64,000 nucleotides of DNA, taken from assembly GCA_932294295.1 (NCBI GenBank), contig OW028576.1, positions 40,249,247 through 40,313,246 on the forward strand, written 5' to 3'. The translations under genes were made by a program, and so were the position numbers. The notes under the pieces were generated by a model. That model saw only the letters and a list, made by a program, of their open reading frames with translations. It did not search any database and was not told where the DNA came from. Position 1 is the stretch's first letter; each line of letters opens with the position of its first letter. Shown here one piece after another: positions 1-11,716 of the stretch. Origin of the DNA: Alitta virens. Taxonomy: Eukaryota; Annelida; Polychaeta; Phyllodocida; Nereididae.

Positions 1-59
1 AGTCTGCCTAACACACAGTACTCTTTATAGTCAATTATATAGCCCAGATTCTGAAAATT

Positions 60-527
60 GCTGTCATGCATTTTAAACATATGTATTGGACTTTTGTAAC
101 TGAAATGTGATATCCTGATATCCTCAAAATTGTTAAATTATCAATTTTGCCTATGAAGTTATTTCAAATATAGTTACAACTTCCAGATGCACATCGATAT
201 TATCAATATTAGATTATTTTTTTCTGAAATCTAATATTCCAGACAGCATTATGCCACTTTAATTTGCGTATCAGATTATGATGCCCAAATTGTTTTACAA
301 GACTTAATGTCAATTCTATCCATAAAGTTATTTCAAGTAGAAATATGCACAGTCATAATTTCCAATACAAAACAGTAATCAATATTAATTTTGTGTCAAA
401 TATTTAATTTTACATACACATTATATTGCTAGTGTCAATTCTGCCCATAATTTCATATAACCACAATTTTCCAATACATATTGTTATTATTAATACAATG
501 TTTTTGTGTCTAAATTTAATTTTGCAG
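60..527 (+). repeat. Degenerate tandem repeat in the intron before the last exon
   Basis: Three diverged copies of a block of about 125-170 bp start near 130, 308 and 433. Each opens with a 'gtcaattytgccyataa' type stretch followed by AT-rich sequence. The end of the series, the acceptor and first bases of the exon at 528, has a diverged match near 230-250 (a 'ccagacagcattatg' stretch), so the splice-acceptor context itself seems to have been duplicated. This is seen by eye; no alignment score was computed. Confidence 0.5.
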
Positions 528-646
528 ACAGCATGATGTCATGCGGTTGCTGCAGAAGATCGAAAAGGACCCATCCTGCGGTCGAGCCCAACCAATCGGA
601 CGCCAGCAGTAAATACGAAAAGGCTAACCCATCAAATCCTAATTGA
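528..646 (+). CDS. 3' terminal coding exon of an unknown gene
   Basis: A pyrimidine-rich tract ending in a TTTTGCAG acceptor precedes an open stretch of 39 codons that ends in TGA at 644-646. An AATAAA signal lies at 673-678, 27 bases after the stop, as expected of a last exon with a short 3' UTR. The piece begins with two Met residues and a Cys-Gly-Cys-Cys cluster followed by Arg/Lys, then a polar tail rich in Asn, Ser and Pro. A juxtamembrane Cys cluster with basic residues is typical of palmitoylated cytoplasmic tails, but that is inference. The rest of the gene lies to the left of the window. The family is not recognised; it could also be a chance frame. Confidence 0.45.
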
Positions 647-672
647 AGTAGATTTTCTTGCACACTTTGGCA

Positions 673-678
673 AATAAA
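673..678 (+). terminator. AATAAA polyadenylation signal
   Basis: Canonical hexamer shortly after the stop codon of the terminal exon at 528-646. Confidence 0.45.
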
Positions 679-679
679 G

Positions 680-2582
680 AAATGAAAAAGGCTAGTGGAC
701 TAATTAGGTTTGAGTGACCTGATTTCAGCATCTGGCAATGTTTTTATATCTTATGGAGCCCTTAAAAATGAATGATTTTCTCGATACTTTAAAAAGAAGG
801 CATGTTCCTGCAAAGAAAATTTGCTTTCTTCCCAGTATAATCAAGTTCTTTTGTAAAAAGAGCACATTCCCTTATGATCATCGCCTTTCCTCACAATTTT
901 TTGCATTTAATCACCCCCCCCCCCCCCCCCCAAAAAAGTATGATGTGCCCTAGGGGTATACCAAGATGTTGTGAAAATCACCTTTACCTTTTATTAATGA
1001 TGTAACTATGAATTATTAATCAAGTACATTACCATGGACAAATAGCCCTAAAAATACTACAAAGAGGAAATAATCCGGAGACTGCAGTTCAGCTTTGAAC
1101 CAGTCAATGGTATTATTGTCTTGACGTTTCAGAGGGAAGACTTTGTCTTTATTATTAACTGAAAAGTGGGCATTATGAGTCATGTTCCTATGTTTTCCAT
1201 GTTAACTTGATGATTCATATCTGTCATCACATCAAGATGATGACTCTTCATGGGCCAGAAACAGCTGTCACACAGGCTGATCTGCCCACTGATGATATGG
1301 ATCAGTGAATCTACATTCATTCAGCTGATCTAGCACTCAGCTCATCAAGAGCATTAGACGATTATCACACCTCTTCAGACCTGCTGCCTATCATGAGTCA
1401 TCATACAGCATACACATTTGCAATAGAAAAGATAAGGATTTGCATCACTGATGACACATCATCAAACAATTTCGCTCCATACAGCAGGAATATTCTTCAC
1501 TCTTACCCATATCACTGTAACTAGTCACAACAGTAACCCTGAACCAGCATAATAGTGGCATTATATGGATGCATTCATACTATGTATATTAATTAAAGAT
1601 TTGAAGGGGTCAATCTGAATCTGTTGTTTAGCATTTAACTGGGTGATGATTGCATTCTACGACGAACATTATACGACGGTAATTTTTAATAAGAAAGCAC
1701 CACCATATGAATGGTTAATTATTTGTCTGTTATTTACCAGATCTCTAGCACTGTAGAAGGCATGTGCTGTATCTATGCATATTTTTGCCCAAGTTTTAAT
1801 CATTGTTTGTCCTTAAAGACCTAGTGCACTGGGTGTGGGGTTCTTTTTTTTTTAAAGCACTGTTTTTTACATTCCTTGGTTTAGGTACCCACTGAGAGAC
1901 GCAAGCACAACCAACTTAACCATCAGCTGATATGTACAGCATATGTGCCAACTTCTGGGAGGCCAACAACCATTAAGGTTTCGGCCTACGAAGCTACAAA
2001 GTTACTAACGTAGCTATGATTCCCTCATTATAACTTGGGGTTCCCTAATGATAATCGCAAGAGAACGATGATTACGTGGGAATGCCTTTTTTACGAGGGA
2101 ATTTAATGATTGTGATAGAATGCAATATGATTATGAGGGAACGTAAAAAAAAACTGCAGAGGAACACAAAAACATCTCAAGGGAATGTGATGATCGTGAA
2201 AGAACATGTCCTCTTACGGGCTCCCAGATATCCAAAAAAGAAAATTTGAAAGTGTTTGTTGAGTTGCTGAAATCAGGACACTTTATATTTCACTTATTAC
2301 TGTCAGAAACTTTTCGAATTTTTTTCATACATGTTGATGAAATCACGAATCGAAACTTTTGTACTTGCGCTCAATTTGTACAGTTTTCAAACTTGCTTAT
2401 AAACATGGTTCAAAATCATGCAAAATTACGCAATTTGAATTTGCATATCTTATGATATTATTAATACTATTCTCATACTTGTTATTTATAATAATTGTAA
2501 ATAGTGTATGTGTGTGTGTGTATATACGTATATACATGTAAGGTTTATAGTTCATGCTTATGTAAGATAATGCTGAATGTAC
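680..2582. other. Non-coding stretch, no gene seen
   Basis: Holds a run of about 20 C at 911-930. At 2010-2225 there is a degenerate repeat in which 'gggaat' or 'gggaac' alternates with 'tgatgattgtgaaagaac'-like blocks. No exon with believable splice sites was found. Confidence 0.5.
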
Positions 2583-2801
2583 GACACCCTTTTCGCAGAG
2601 CGACCATGTTGGCATTTTTTCCTCATTGACCTCTCTTTGCACTCAGATATAGTATTGTGATGCCATCAGTAGACAATAGCCATGGTGAGGTCACAGAGTG
2701 CAAGAACAATGGAGAAGTAATGATGTCATAGTACATGATATAACCAAAATGAGGTCAACGAGGCAAAACTGCCAACATGGCTGCTGCGTGTAAAGGGTGT
2801 C
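2583..2801. mobile_element. 219-bp foldback element with ~55-bp terminal inverted repeats
   Basis: The left arm (2583-2635) starts GACACCC, passes through CCATGTTGGCA and ends in TTGACCTC. The right arm (2747-2801) is its imperfect reverse complement and ends GGGTGTC. The core between the arms codes for nothing, which fits a non-autonomous inverted-repeat element (MITE). The target-site duplication is not certain. Confidence 0.7.
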
Positions 2802-3545
2802 ATAATTATTTGTCATATTTTTTAATTCACAAATGGACAAAAATATAAAGTTTAACAACTTAACCCCAACGTTCATGCTGATAGTCAATCTTCTCCATGG
2901 CAAATTTAAAACCTAAAACTGTGTTTAACCCCTCGAAAGCAATTATATGTTTATGAACTTCCTAATGTTATGAATGGAGTAGTCAATGACAGGCCAAGGG
3001 TTAAAATGACAATTAACAAAACAATAAAATTTCACACCTAATGTCATTGAAAGTAGAGAAGGTATTTTGCTTGGAATGTGCCAACCAGCACATAAAATTA
3101 ACTGTTTATAACTCCTTGAGTGTAAAATCAAGCTTTCGGATGAAATAAATATTCAATAAAAAAAAACCGGAAATACCAGATTTTGCCAAGTTATAGGTCA
3201 ATGACTCCTTAATTGTAAAGATGTAAAATTCCGGAAAAATATAGCTAAAGAATTTACATAATTCTTCAATTTATGACATGTATGTAGTCTGTCTTTAAAT
3301 TTATATCATAATCATTAAATTTTAATATTTATCTCAGCACTGCAATGTAAGTGAAAGAAGACTGTGGCAATACATTTTTACAATAAATAACCCATTACAA
3401 TACATTTGGCTTAAAGATTGAAATTTTTTTCTGCTGACACTCTACTGTGGCCTTGCTCTCTTGCTGATGTCAGCCGATCAAATCATCTTTTTGAAACCAC
3501 CAGCCAATCAGATCACCTGTTTCAGATCACAGGTGGGCATGCCTT
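2802..3545. other. Non-coding stretch upstream of the duplicated locus
   Basis: AT-rich sequence without a recognisable exon. From about 3545 it runs into the first block shared with the second copy of the lectin locus. Confidence 0.4.
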
Positions 3546-3559
3546 GGTTTTGATGACAC

Positions 3560-3665
3560 AGTACTGTCTACATAACATAGAAGCTACCCAGTAATTGACA
3601 CAGTTATAGGAGCTACCCAGTTATTGACACAGTACTGTCAGACAAGTTCCGTGATAATTAACACA
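3560..3665. repeat. Short minisatellite remnant, copy A
   Basis: Two to three units of the 42-bp repeat ('gaagctacccagttattgacacagtactgt'-like). It sits at the position matching the large array in copy B and is the unexpanded counterpart. Confidence 0.7.
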
Positions 3666-4453
3666 GTACTGTGACAGCAGCTATTGCCATTTTCTGCTTG
3701 TAACTTTTATGACATTTTACTGTTAATACATTTATTTTGGGTTAAGTACTAAAACAATGTTATGGTAACTACTACAATACATTAGTCTTATTGTAAGGTA
3801 GTCTTAAGAGTTACTACTACACCACCCTCCCAAAAATATAAGATCACCTGAGTAACCACACAATGCTAGCGTCTTAATTGAGACAAAATGGGTGTCCCTT
3901 GACCCTCTGTGTTTCTTATTTTTTCAATGTAATCCAAAACACCATTGTATATATTTTTTGGGTCAAATAAATTAATTTCATTGTCACTGTCATTGATTAA
4001 AGTGGTCATATATTTTTGAAGGGAGGTGTAGGAATTCAATCACAGTACTGTGTATTATGTCAAACCACGGTATGTAAATAAACAAAGTTCAACACTATAT
4101 CTTTAAGAGTTATGTTTTTATTACATTTAAGTACAACTGAAAGTCAATTTTCAATGTAAATGTGTTATTTAGAGAAAATGGTTCATACTAATAGTTGAAG
4201 GAATTCTGACGTTCATCATTATACTTCTAGACTTCAAAAAATAGTGTATTTACATAATATTTACACACAGTACCAGCCATGTGTCTGCATCAGTACTGGA
4301 TTATATACAAAACATCATGTTAATCATATTCATAATAATATAACACCAAAAATGTAAGATTTTGTTCAGTAGCATATATTAACAGCATAGTCAAATAACA
4401 AAAATAAATATAGCAGATCTAATGGAATTTCAATGTACAGTTACAATGTATTT

Positions 4454-4459
4454 TTTATT
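4454..4459 (-). terminator. AATAAA signal of lectin gene A
   Basis: AATAAA on the minus strand 16 bases after the stop codon. Gene B has ATTAAA at this place, so the short 3' UTR is uncertain and a more distal signal may be used. Confidence 0.35.
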
Positions 4460-4474
4460 TCAGTTTTTTGCAAA

Positions 4475-7082
4475 TTAAACGTATTCGACTCTCCATTTTT
4501 GTCTCATTAGACTGTAATCTTTGTCTTGAACAATTAAGTTCTTCAAAGTTCCTTCCTCAGCTGCTATACTCAGAGCTTTGTCGTGGAAAGTCAAGTTGAT
4601 CACCTGGCCGTCAAGAATCTGCCATTTTTGCCAAGGATTGAGGTCATGTTGAGCACTGACGACAAGTTTGCCACCTGGTGGAAATTAAAAAGCAAAATAT
4701 AACTGACTCGTTCATGAAAACTTTTTGTAAATAGAAAAAAGATACTTAAACTTGTTTGAGTTGGAAAACATTAATTTTGTGTAAAAATAAATCTTTAAAC
4801 CAATGGTTTCAAAACAAAATATTACTTTAAAATATTACTAGATAATTACATAAGAAGAGTTAAAACATTAGTTATACCAAGAATTACTGAAACAATATTA
4901 TAACTGAAGTTTGCCTGGTAAAGAAAAAACATAAAGAACATATGTAAACCCAATGGTTATACAAAGAAATTACTGAAACAAACTGACTGTGAAATACTTG
5001 TGTAATGGCCATATATAATTTGTTTATTCCTTTTTTTATATTACTCAGTTTTTGACAATTTTTTTCTGATTTTTGAATCTGGCAACTTTTCACTAAAAAC
5101 GAGTCTCATTTCTGTGATGACCTTATATAGAAGTTATATATAAGTTTCCCAATGTAGTACAAATTAATGTACACATAATATTACATGACAACAAAAAAGC
5201 AAAACTAAAATCAATATGCATTAACTCACCGATAACGTCTAAGAGGAAGCCCTTTAACCGTGATCGAATCGTTCCGTTTGACTCTTCATACCACTCCTGA
5301 TGATCCCGCATTATCCTTTTCGATTTGTTTAAACCCACCGGGGAACCCGCTTCTTTCTTTTTATTTGTTACTTCAAGAACTAAATCAGTTTCTCTGTTTC
5401 TTAGAAGAAAATATCTGGGAGTGCTGAAAAAAAAATTTATCTGAGGTTCAGGTTTCTTTTCAGCTTTGTCTTTCGTCTACGTATTACCTAAATTTAAGTT
5501 TGGCAGAGTTCTAAATTATGCTAAGATTTATAAAGAGAATAAATAAGAAATTTAAATGTTTCCTTAACTTTGAGTTTGCAAGAATGTGCTATATCATGTC
5601 ATCATTACATTTATATTTGCTGCTGAATTAATCACACAAGGTACCAGTAGGTATGATTATGTACAATACAATAAAATACAGTACAATACAATATTATACA
5701 ATACCTGTGATCGAATGTCCATTTTGATACTCTACTTTCATCCTCTAAACTTTGACAAGTTATCTGTAAGAAAAGCATGTCAATAATGTTATCAAATATA
5801 TGTATTATTTGGAACCAGATTCTTCTCATATGAGAAGTTAATTTTCAACTAATAACTTATAAAGTACAGTGATTGACCAAACTGTGTCTGGCAAATTTTC
5901 AATGTGGCCTAATTTAGTGTCGTTTGATTATATTCTTCCAATCATAGAAATGTAATCAAAGTCTGAAAATATCAGATTTATTTATATTGGATGTTTTGAA
6001 ACGTACCTCATCCTGTTTTGTGTCACTGCTGTGAACAGCTAATTTGGCTTCGATGTTAATTAAGTTGTCTCCTTCTAATCTCCATTTCTGATATTTATTG
6101 CTAGGATTAAATGGATTTACCACCAAATAAATCTCTGAAAGCAAAAGTAAATAAATAAATTAATTGGTTTATTAATTGACCTACTTTATGTGACAGTAAC
6201 TTTACCCATAAACGATTATTAGTTTATATTATTACTTAATTATGGGATAGATTGTACATTTTATAGTATGCATTGGTCTTATCAATGAGACCCAGATAGT
6301 TAATATTCAAAATTTGACTGGCATTCCTGATTATTTCAGATCAATATCAGCTCGATACACTAAGAAACCTTTACCTGAAATCGCATCTGTGGTTTGACAA
6401 CTTCCATACTATGACCAAAAATTATCTTTTATTGTATAATGACTTTGTAAACAACTGTAAAAGTTGTCAAAGCTAGAAATCAAAAAAAAAATTAATTTCA
6501 TGGCCGTCCAGCCAATCAAACATGGTGTTCATCAAAATATGTGCCCGTTGAGCATCACAAAAGATGATTTTGATACGATGTCCCGATGACAGTCAATATA
6601 GAAACACTGTTGTCCCTATTTGAATGCCATCTGGGACATATGGCTGACTTTGCTCTCTGCGAGCAGATGGCAACAACCCCAGGCCAAAGTCATGCAAATT
6701 TCACAAAGCCATCTGTTTTCCACGATAGCATGTCAAATTGGTTTGACATTGGCCTAGCGTCGACCATGTTGAATTTAAGTCAGACCAATTTTGAGACGAA
6801 CACCGAACTGGCATGCTCATACTATCAGGGTGTAATGGAGATGATCTTTAAACTAATTTATTTGTACTTACTGCTAGTACAAGTTACAACATCCAAGCAG
6901 TATCCATCTTTATAAGTTCGGATAACTTTGTTTATGTGGTCGTAATAGAAGTATTGAGAAGCGTCCTTCTTCTGTGTGCTTTCAGTGACCTTGCCTTCGA
7001 CCTTGACCTTTGACACTTCCATAACGAGGTTACTGACAGAGTTCTTTATGTGGAATCGTTTGTCCACGATAATGTCTGCCAT
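4475..7082 (-). CDS. Double beta-trefoil (ricin-B/QxW) lectin, gene A
   Basis: Five coding exons on the minus strand: 7082-6872, 6134-6007, 5763-5705, 5423-5230, 4674-4475. All junctions are GT-AG, phases agree, and the sum is 792 nt, giving 263 residues and TAA. The start ATG at 7082 has a CCAACCATGG context and matches the start of gene B. Six QxW-type positions are spaced about 40 residues apart: QYF 43-45, QKW 86-88, SKW 126-128, QEW 175-177, QKW 213-215, QKW 256-258. Six such repeats make two three-fold beta-trefoils, the fold of ricin-B-type carbohydrate-binding lectins. No signal peptide or membrane segment is seen, so it is either cytosolic or released unconventionally. The sugar ligand cannot be read off. 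No catalytic or pore-forming domain is attached. Confidence 0.88.
5660..5705. repeat. ATACA-rich simple repeat
   Basis: Short (ACAAT)n-like tract abutting the donor of exon 3 of lectin gene A. The same tract occurs at the same place in gene B (12915-12955). Confidence 0.6.
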
Positions 7083-7179
7083 GGTTGGGATTTTGCAATT
7101 TCTGGAAATATCAACATACATGCATTTAAATATGGATTGGACATTATTCCTATTGTATCATGGCACATTAATTGTATTA

Positions 7180-7450
7180 CTCTAATACCAGGCTCATCAT
7201 ATACTCAGATAGCATGGCAGATTGGGTCAACATCGATGCAACATCGGCCTTGTTGATAAGATGTCATCCCGACGGCAGTCAAAATTGAAACAATGGTGTC
7301 CTGATTTTGAATACCATCTGGGTTATATCCAGGTAGCATACCAGATCGGATTGAACATCGTACTAACATTGGCTAGCAGTGGCCATTGTCGAGCCGATTT
7401 CTTTCTCATGTCTTGCCTATGTCTGGCCAATGTGACTCATGTTATCTGCG
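7180..7450. repeat. Dispersed repeat with 'ccatctgggttatat'-like blocks
   Basis: Short blocks such as 'gaaacaatggtgtcctgattttg' and 'ccatctgggttatatcc' recur in diverged form at 6590-6640, 13660-13710 and 36545-36590. This suggests an old dispersed element. Its borders are unclear. Confidence 0.4.
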
Positions 7451-7544
7451 TGTACACTGAGTACACTTTACGAGACAAAATTGATCTAATTTGAACATCT
7501 TTTTTCATAACTTACATATTTTCTACAATATATTAAATATAAAC

Positions 7545-7650
7545 TGCCTAGTGGTTAAACCATTTTTCAGATGCCCTTCATGTCTTGGGTTCAAATCCTG
7601 GCTCTGGCATTCTTCATGAGCAAGAGAAATTTGAATAAGTGATGCTGTGT
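7545..7650 (+). repeat. tRNA-like SINE head fragment
   Basis: A 'tagtggttaaacc' stretch followed by a B-box-like GGTTCAAATCC and 'cattcttcatgagcaagag' resembles the 5' part of the SINE family seen full length at 22095-22395. It is diverged and truncated. Confidence 0.45.
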
Positions 7651-8341
7651 ACTGATTGTCTTTGCAGTCTTTAAACTGTGAAAAACATGACTTTTTTGTG
7701 ATGTATCTCTTGACCCAACAAAATAATGGATATATGGTCAGACCTTTTTGATATTAGAACATGAATCTTCAGGGAAAACAGCATACAAAACATATTGTAT
7801 ACTACAGTTGACTTAGTATATTTGTATCCAATTTTAGAATTACTTTGAATACTTTGTGTGTATGTGTTTTTGGTGTTAAATAAACAAATAAATGTATTAA
7901 AATCAACTTACTTGTTCAATGTCTCTTTAAAATGATTTCCTGCCCCAATATTTTAATATATATCCCAGCAAGCTCTATCTCCAAATATGTATTTTAGACA
8001 TTTACCAATCATGTATATATATATTATGCACTATCTATTATCTATATACTTAAGATATAGTGACTAATGTGTGACGAAATGTAACTTTAGATAAGTAGAT
8101 ATCAAACAGTCAAACTCTTAGTCATAGTCAACAAATAATAAACTCACATATCGTGCTATAATATTGTCATTATTAGATCATGACTATTGTCATGGACCTA
8201 GTGACTCACAATCTGTGCTATTTTGTGGGTGGCAATTCTGAAGTGTTTGATACGCAGAAAACCTCATTGATACGAACATATTTACGAAACTTGATAGGCC
8301 CTAATAATGAGGTAGACTTAAGGCAAAGTGCCATGTTAGGT

Positions 8342-8452
8342 CTATCAATAGATAGATAGATAGATAGATAGATGAATAGATAGACAGACAGACAACCAGA
8401 CAGACATAGAGAGATAGATAGATAGATAGATAGATAGACAGATGGATAGATA
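8342..8452. repeat. (GATA)n microsatellite
   Basis: Interrupted GATA/GACA repeats. A shorter GATA tract sits at the matching place in copy B (about 15520-15560). Confidence 0.9.
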
Positions 8453-8652
8453 TAAAGGTATTTTTATTTATTTAGGAGAATTTCCAATTGGTTGTGGAGT
8501 GGGTGTGAAATCTAGTTATGCTCACGAAACTGATCAAGATCAATCACTGTGTTTCGTCACCCCAAAGCCAAGTGACCTGATTATGACACATTTTATTATT
8601 TACTTACCTAAATTTAATTAATCAATTGATCTTATAGTCCTTATTAACTTAC

Positions 8653-8770
8653 CTGCTAATCCAAATAGTTTTCGAATACTGTATTTTCCACAATTGATCA
8701 AATATATCCCAAAATACAACAATCATCTGCTCTGAATTACATTAGCCTATACTGACCAAAGTCTTATCAG
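8653..8770 (-). other. Putative non-coding leader exon of lectin gene A
   Basis: The block is well conserved between the two duplicate copies and ends on the minus strand in AGCAG followed by GTAAGT (donor 8652-8651). The first coding exon has an acceptor TATTTCCAG directly before 7101, 19 bases upstream of the ATG. A spliced 5' UTR exon explains both observations. The 5' limit is approximate. Confidence 0.5.
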
Positions 8771-8954
8771 TGTCAAAGATAAGAAAACTGGGTCATTCTT
8801 TCAAGTGATATGTTATCACGATTTATCTTTTTTAAGGTAACCCTTGCAATGTTTTATTCAAAACTAATTGCAATCCATTCTAATATATATGATAATTAAA
8901 AATTGACCTTTTCTGTAAATATTGACTTTTCCTGTGAATGTTTTCATATAATAT

Positions 8955-9324
8955 CGAAGCTACCCAGTTATTGACAGAGTACAGTCCACATAACATAGAA
9001 GCTACCCAGTTATTGTCAAAGTATTCTACATAATATAGAAGCTAACCATATATTAACACAGTACTGTCCATGTAATATAGGAGCTACCCGGTTATTGACA
9101 CAGTAGTATAAATAATATAGAATCTATCCAGTTATTGGCACAGTACTGTCTATGTAATATAGGAGCTACCCACTTATTAGCACAGTATTGTACAAATAAT
9201 AAAGAAGCTACCCAGTTATTGGCACAGTACTGTATAAATAATATAGAAGCTACCCAGTTATTGACACAGTACTGTCTATGTAATATAGGAGCTACCCAGT
9301 TATTGGCAGAGTACTGTCTATGTA
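8955..9324. repeat. 42-bp minisatellite, irregular part
   Basis: About nine diverged units of a 42-bp repeat built round 'gctacccagttattg' and the palindrome CAGTACTG. Variants are mixed here and do not follow the regular order seen after the SINE. Confidence 0.9.
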
Positions 9325-9477
9325 CCAACCGCTGGGTCCCGGGTTCGATTCCCGGTTGAGCCTAAGTTGGATGACTGTTTCATCCTTCGTCCCATTGTCA
9401 TGGTCCCTGCCTGTCCTAATTAGCCCAACTGGTGCAGAAATACAGGACATAAAGCCCTAATCCACCCACCATCCACC
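9325..9477 (+). mobile_element. SINE family 1, 5'-truncated copy inside the minisatellite
   Basis: It starts within the tRNA-like head, has the B box GGTTCGATTCC, and continues with the family body up to 'aaagccctaatccaccc'. It is flanked by 'actgtctatgta' (9313-9324) and 'actgtctatata' (9478-9489). This may be a target-site duplication, but both lie in repeat units, so the test is weak. Confidence 0.8.
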
Positions 9478-10582
9478 ACTGTCTATATAATATAGGAGCT
9501 ACCCAGTTATTGGCACAGTACTGTCTATGTAATATAGGAGCTACCCAGTTATTGGCACAGTACTGTCTACATGATATAGAAGCTACTCAGTTATTGGCAC
9601 ATTACTGTATAAATAATATAAAAGCTATCCAGTTATTGGCACAGTACTGTCTATGTAATACAGGAGCTACCCAGTTATTGGCACAGTACTGTCTACATGA
9701 TATAGAAGCTACTCAGTTATTGGCACATTACTGTATAAATAATATAAAAGCTATCCAGTTATTGGCACAGTACTGTCTATGTAATATAGGAGCTACCCAG
9801 TTATTGGCACAGTACTGTCTACATGATATAGAAGCTACTCAGTTATTGGCACATTACTGTATAAATAATATAAAAGCTATCCAGTTATTGGCACAGTACA
9901 GTCTATGTAATATAGGAGCTACCCAGTTATTGGCACAGTACTGTCTACATGATATAGAAGCTACTCAGTTATTGGCACATTACTGTATAAATAATATAAA
10001 AGCTATCCAGTTATTGGCACAGTACTGTCTATGTAATATAGGAGCGACCCAGTTATTGGCACATTACTGTCTACATGATATAGAAGCTTCTCAGTTATTG
10101 GCACATTACTGTATAAATAATATAAAAGCTATCCAGTTATTGGCACAGTACTGTCTATGTAATATAGGAGCTACCCAGTTATTGGCACAGTACTGTCTAC
10201 ATGATATAGAAGCTACTCAGTTATTGGCACATTACTGTATAAATAATATAAAAGCTATCCAGTTATTGGCACAGTACAGTCTATGTAATATAGGAGCTAC
10301 CCAGTTATTGGCACAGTACTGTCTACATGATATAGAAGCTACTCAGTTATTGGCACATTACTGTATAAATAATATAAAAGCTATCCAGTTATTGGCACAG
10401 TACTGTCTATGTAATATAGGAGCTACCCAGTTATTGGCACAGTACTGTCTACATGATATAAAAGCTACTCAGTTATTGGCACATCACTGTATAAATAATA
10501 TAAAAGCTATCCAGTTATTGGCACAGTACTGTCTATGTAATATAGGAGCTACCCAGTTATTGGCACAGTACTGTCTGACGAG
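9478..10582. repeat. Minisatellite with 126-bp higher-order units (3 x 42 bp)
   Basis: Three 42-bp variants alternate in fixed order. One has 'tctatgtaatataggagc', one 'tctacatgatatagaagc', one 'tataaataatataaaagc', each followed by a shared 'cagttattggcac' core. About eight complete 126-bp units and a partial ninth are present. Because 42 is a multiple of 3, a 383-codon open frame runs through; it is a by-product of the repeat. Confidence 0.93.
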
Positions 10583-10904
10583 TTGCGTGATAATTAACAC
10601 TGTACTGTGGCAGCAGCTATTGCCATTTTCTGCTTGTAACTTTTATGATATTGTATTGTAAATATATTTGTTTATTTTTGGTTAAGTATTAAAATAATGT
10701 CATGGGAACTACTAAAACACATTTGTCCTATTGTGAGGTCGTCGTAAGTGTTACTACTACACCAACCTCTCAAAAATATGAGATCCACACACAATGTTCA
10801 AAGTGGTCATATATTTTTGGAGGGAGGTGTAGGAATTAAATTACAGTACTTTGTAATGTCAAACCACTATGTAAATAAACAAGTTCAACACTATAAGTTT
10901 TAAG

Positions 10905-11345
10905 AGTTTTTATTTTATTACATTTTAGTACAACTAAAAGTAATCTTTCAATGTAAATGTTTAGAAATGGTTCGTACTAATATTTTAAGAAATTTTATTT
11001 ACATTTTAGTACAACTGAAAGTCATTTTTCAATTTAAAAGTTTTTATTTGCAGAAATGGTTCGTACTATTATTTGAAAGAATTTTATTGCATTTTAGTAC
11101 AACTGGAAGTCATTTTTCAATGTAAATGTTTTTCTTGCAGAAATGGTTCATACTAATATTTGACGGAATTTTATTACATTTTAGTACAACTGAAAGTCAT
11201 TTTTCAATGTAAATGTTTTATTTGCAGAAATGGTTCGTACTAATATTTGAAAGAATTTTATTTCATTTTAGTACAACTGAAAGTCTATTTTCAATGTAAA
11301 AGTTTTTTTTTGCAGAAATGGTTCGTACTAATATTTGAAGGAATT
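10905..11345. repeat. 95-bp tandem repeat, about five copies
   Basis: Each unit contains 'cattttagtacaactgaaag', 'tttcaatgtaaa' and 'gcagaaatggttcgtacta'. Copy A has a single unit at the matching place (about 4100-4210), so the array grew in copy B after or during the duplication. Confidence 0.9.
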
Positions 11346-11716
11346 TTGACGTTTATCATTATACTTCTATATTTGCAGATAAACTTATCAAAAAAATAGT
11401 ATACATGATATTTACACACAGTACCAACAATGTGTCTGCGTCAGTACTGGACTACACACACAACATCATGTATTAATCATATTTATAATAATGTCATACC
11501 AAAAGTTTAAGAATTATTTTCCATAACATACAACCACCTGTATATCAAACTTTAATTTACAACAGGAAATAAGATACATATTATAAGAAGAAAAGAAGAA
11601 GAATATCAACAAAATAGTGAAATAACTTTACAAATATAAATATAGCAGAACTAATATGGCATTTCAATGTACAGTACAACAAATACAATGTATTTTTTGT
11701 TTTAATTTTTTGCAAA

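Larger units (their letters stand above)
3545..8945. repeat. Tandem duplication, copy A (lectin gene A unit)
   Basis: Blocks in the same order recur in 8946-17720: short minisatellite remnant, unique 3' flank ('gataattaacacagtactgtg'-like, 3653 and 10592), the five lectin exons, a common upstream block (8460-8590 and 15580-15690), and the leader exon (8653 and 17415). Copy A is shorter because it lacks the minisatellite expansion, the 95-bp array and several SINE insertions found in copy B. Confidence 0.85.

Noticed and set aside
8955..10582. CRISPR array
   Set aside because: Units are contiguous 42-bp repeats without unique spacers, in an animal genome.
9510..10661. 383-residue open frame as a gene
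   Set aside because: It is the translation of the 126-bp higher-order repeat, whose period is a multiple of three.
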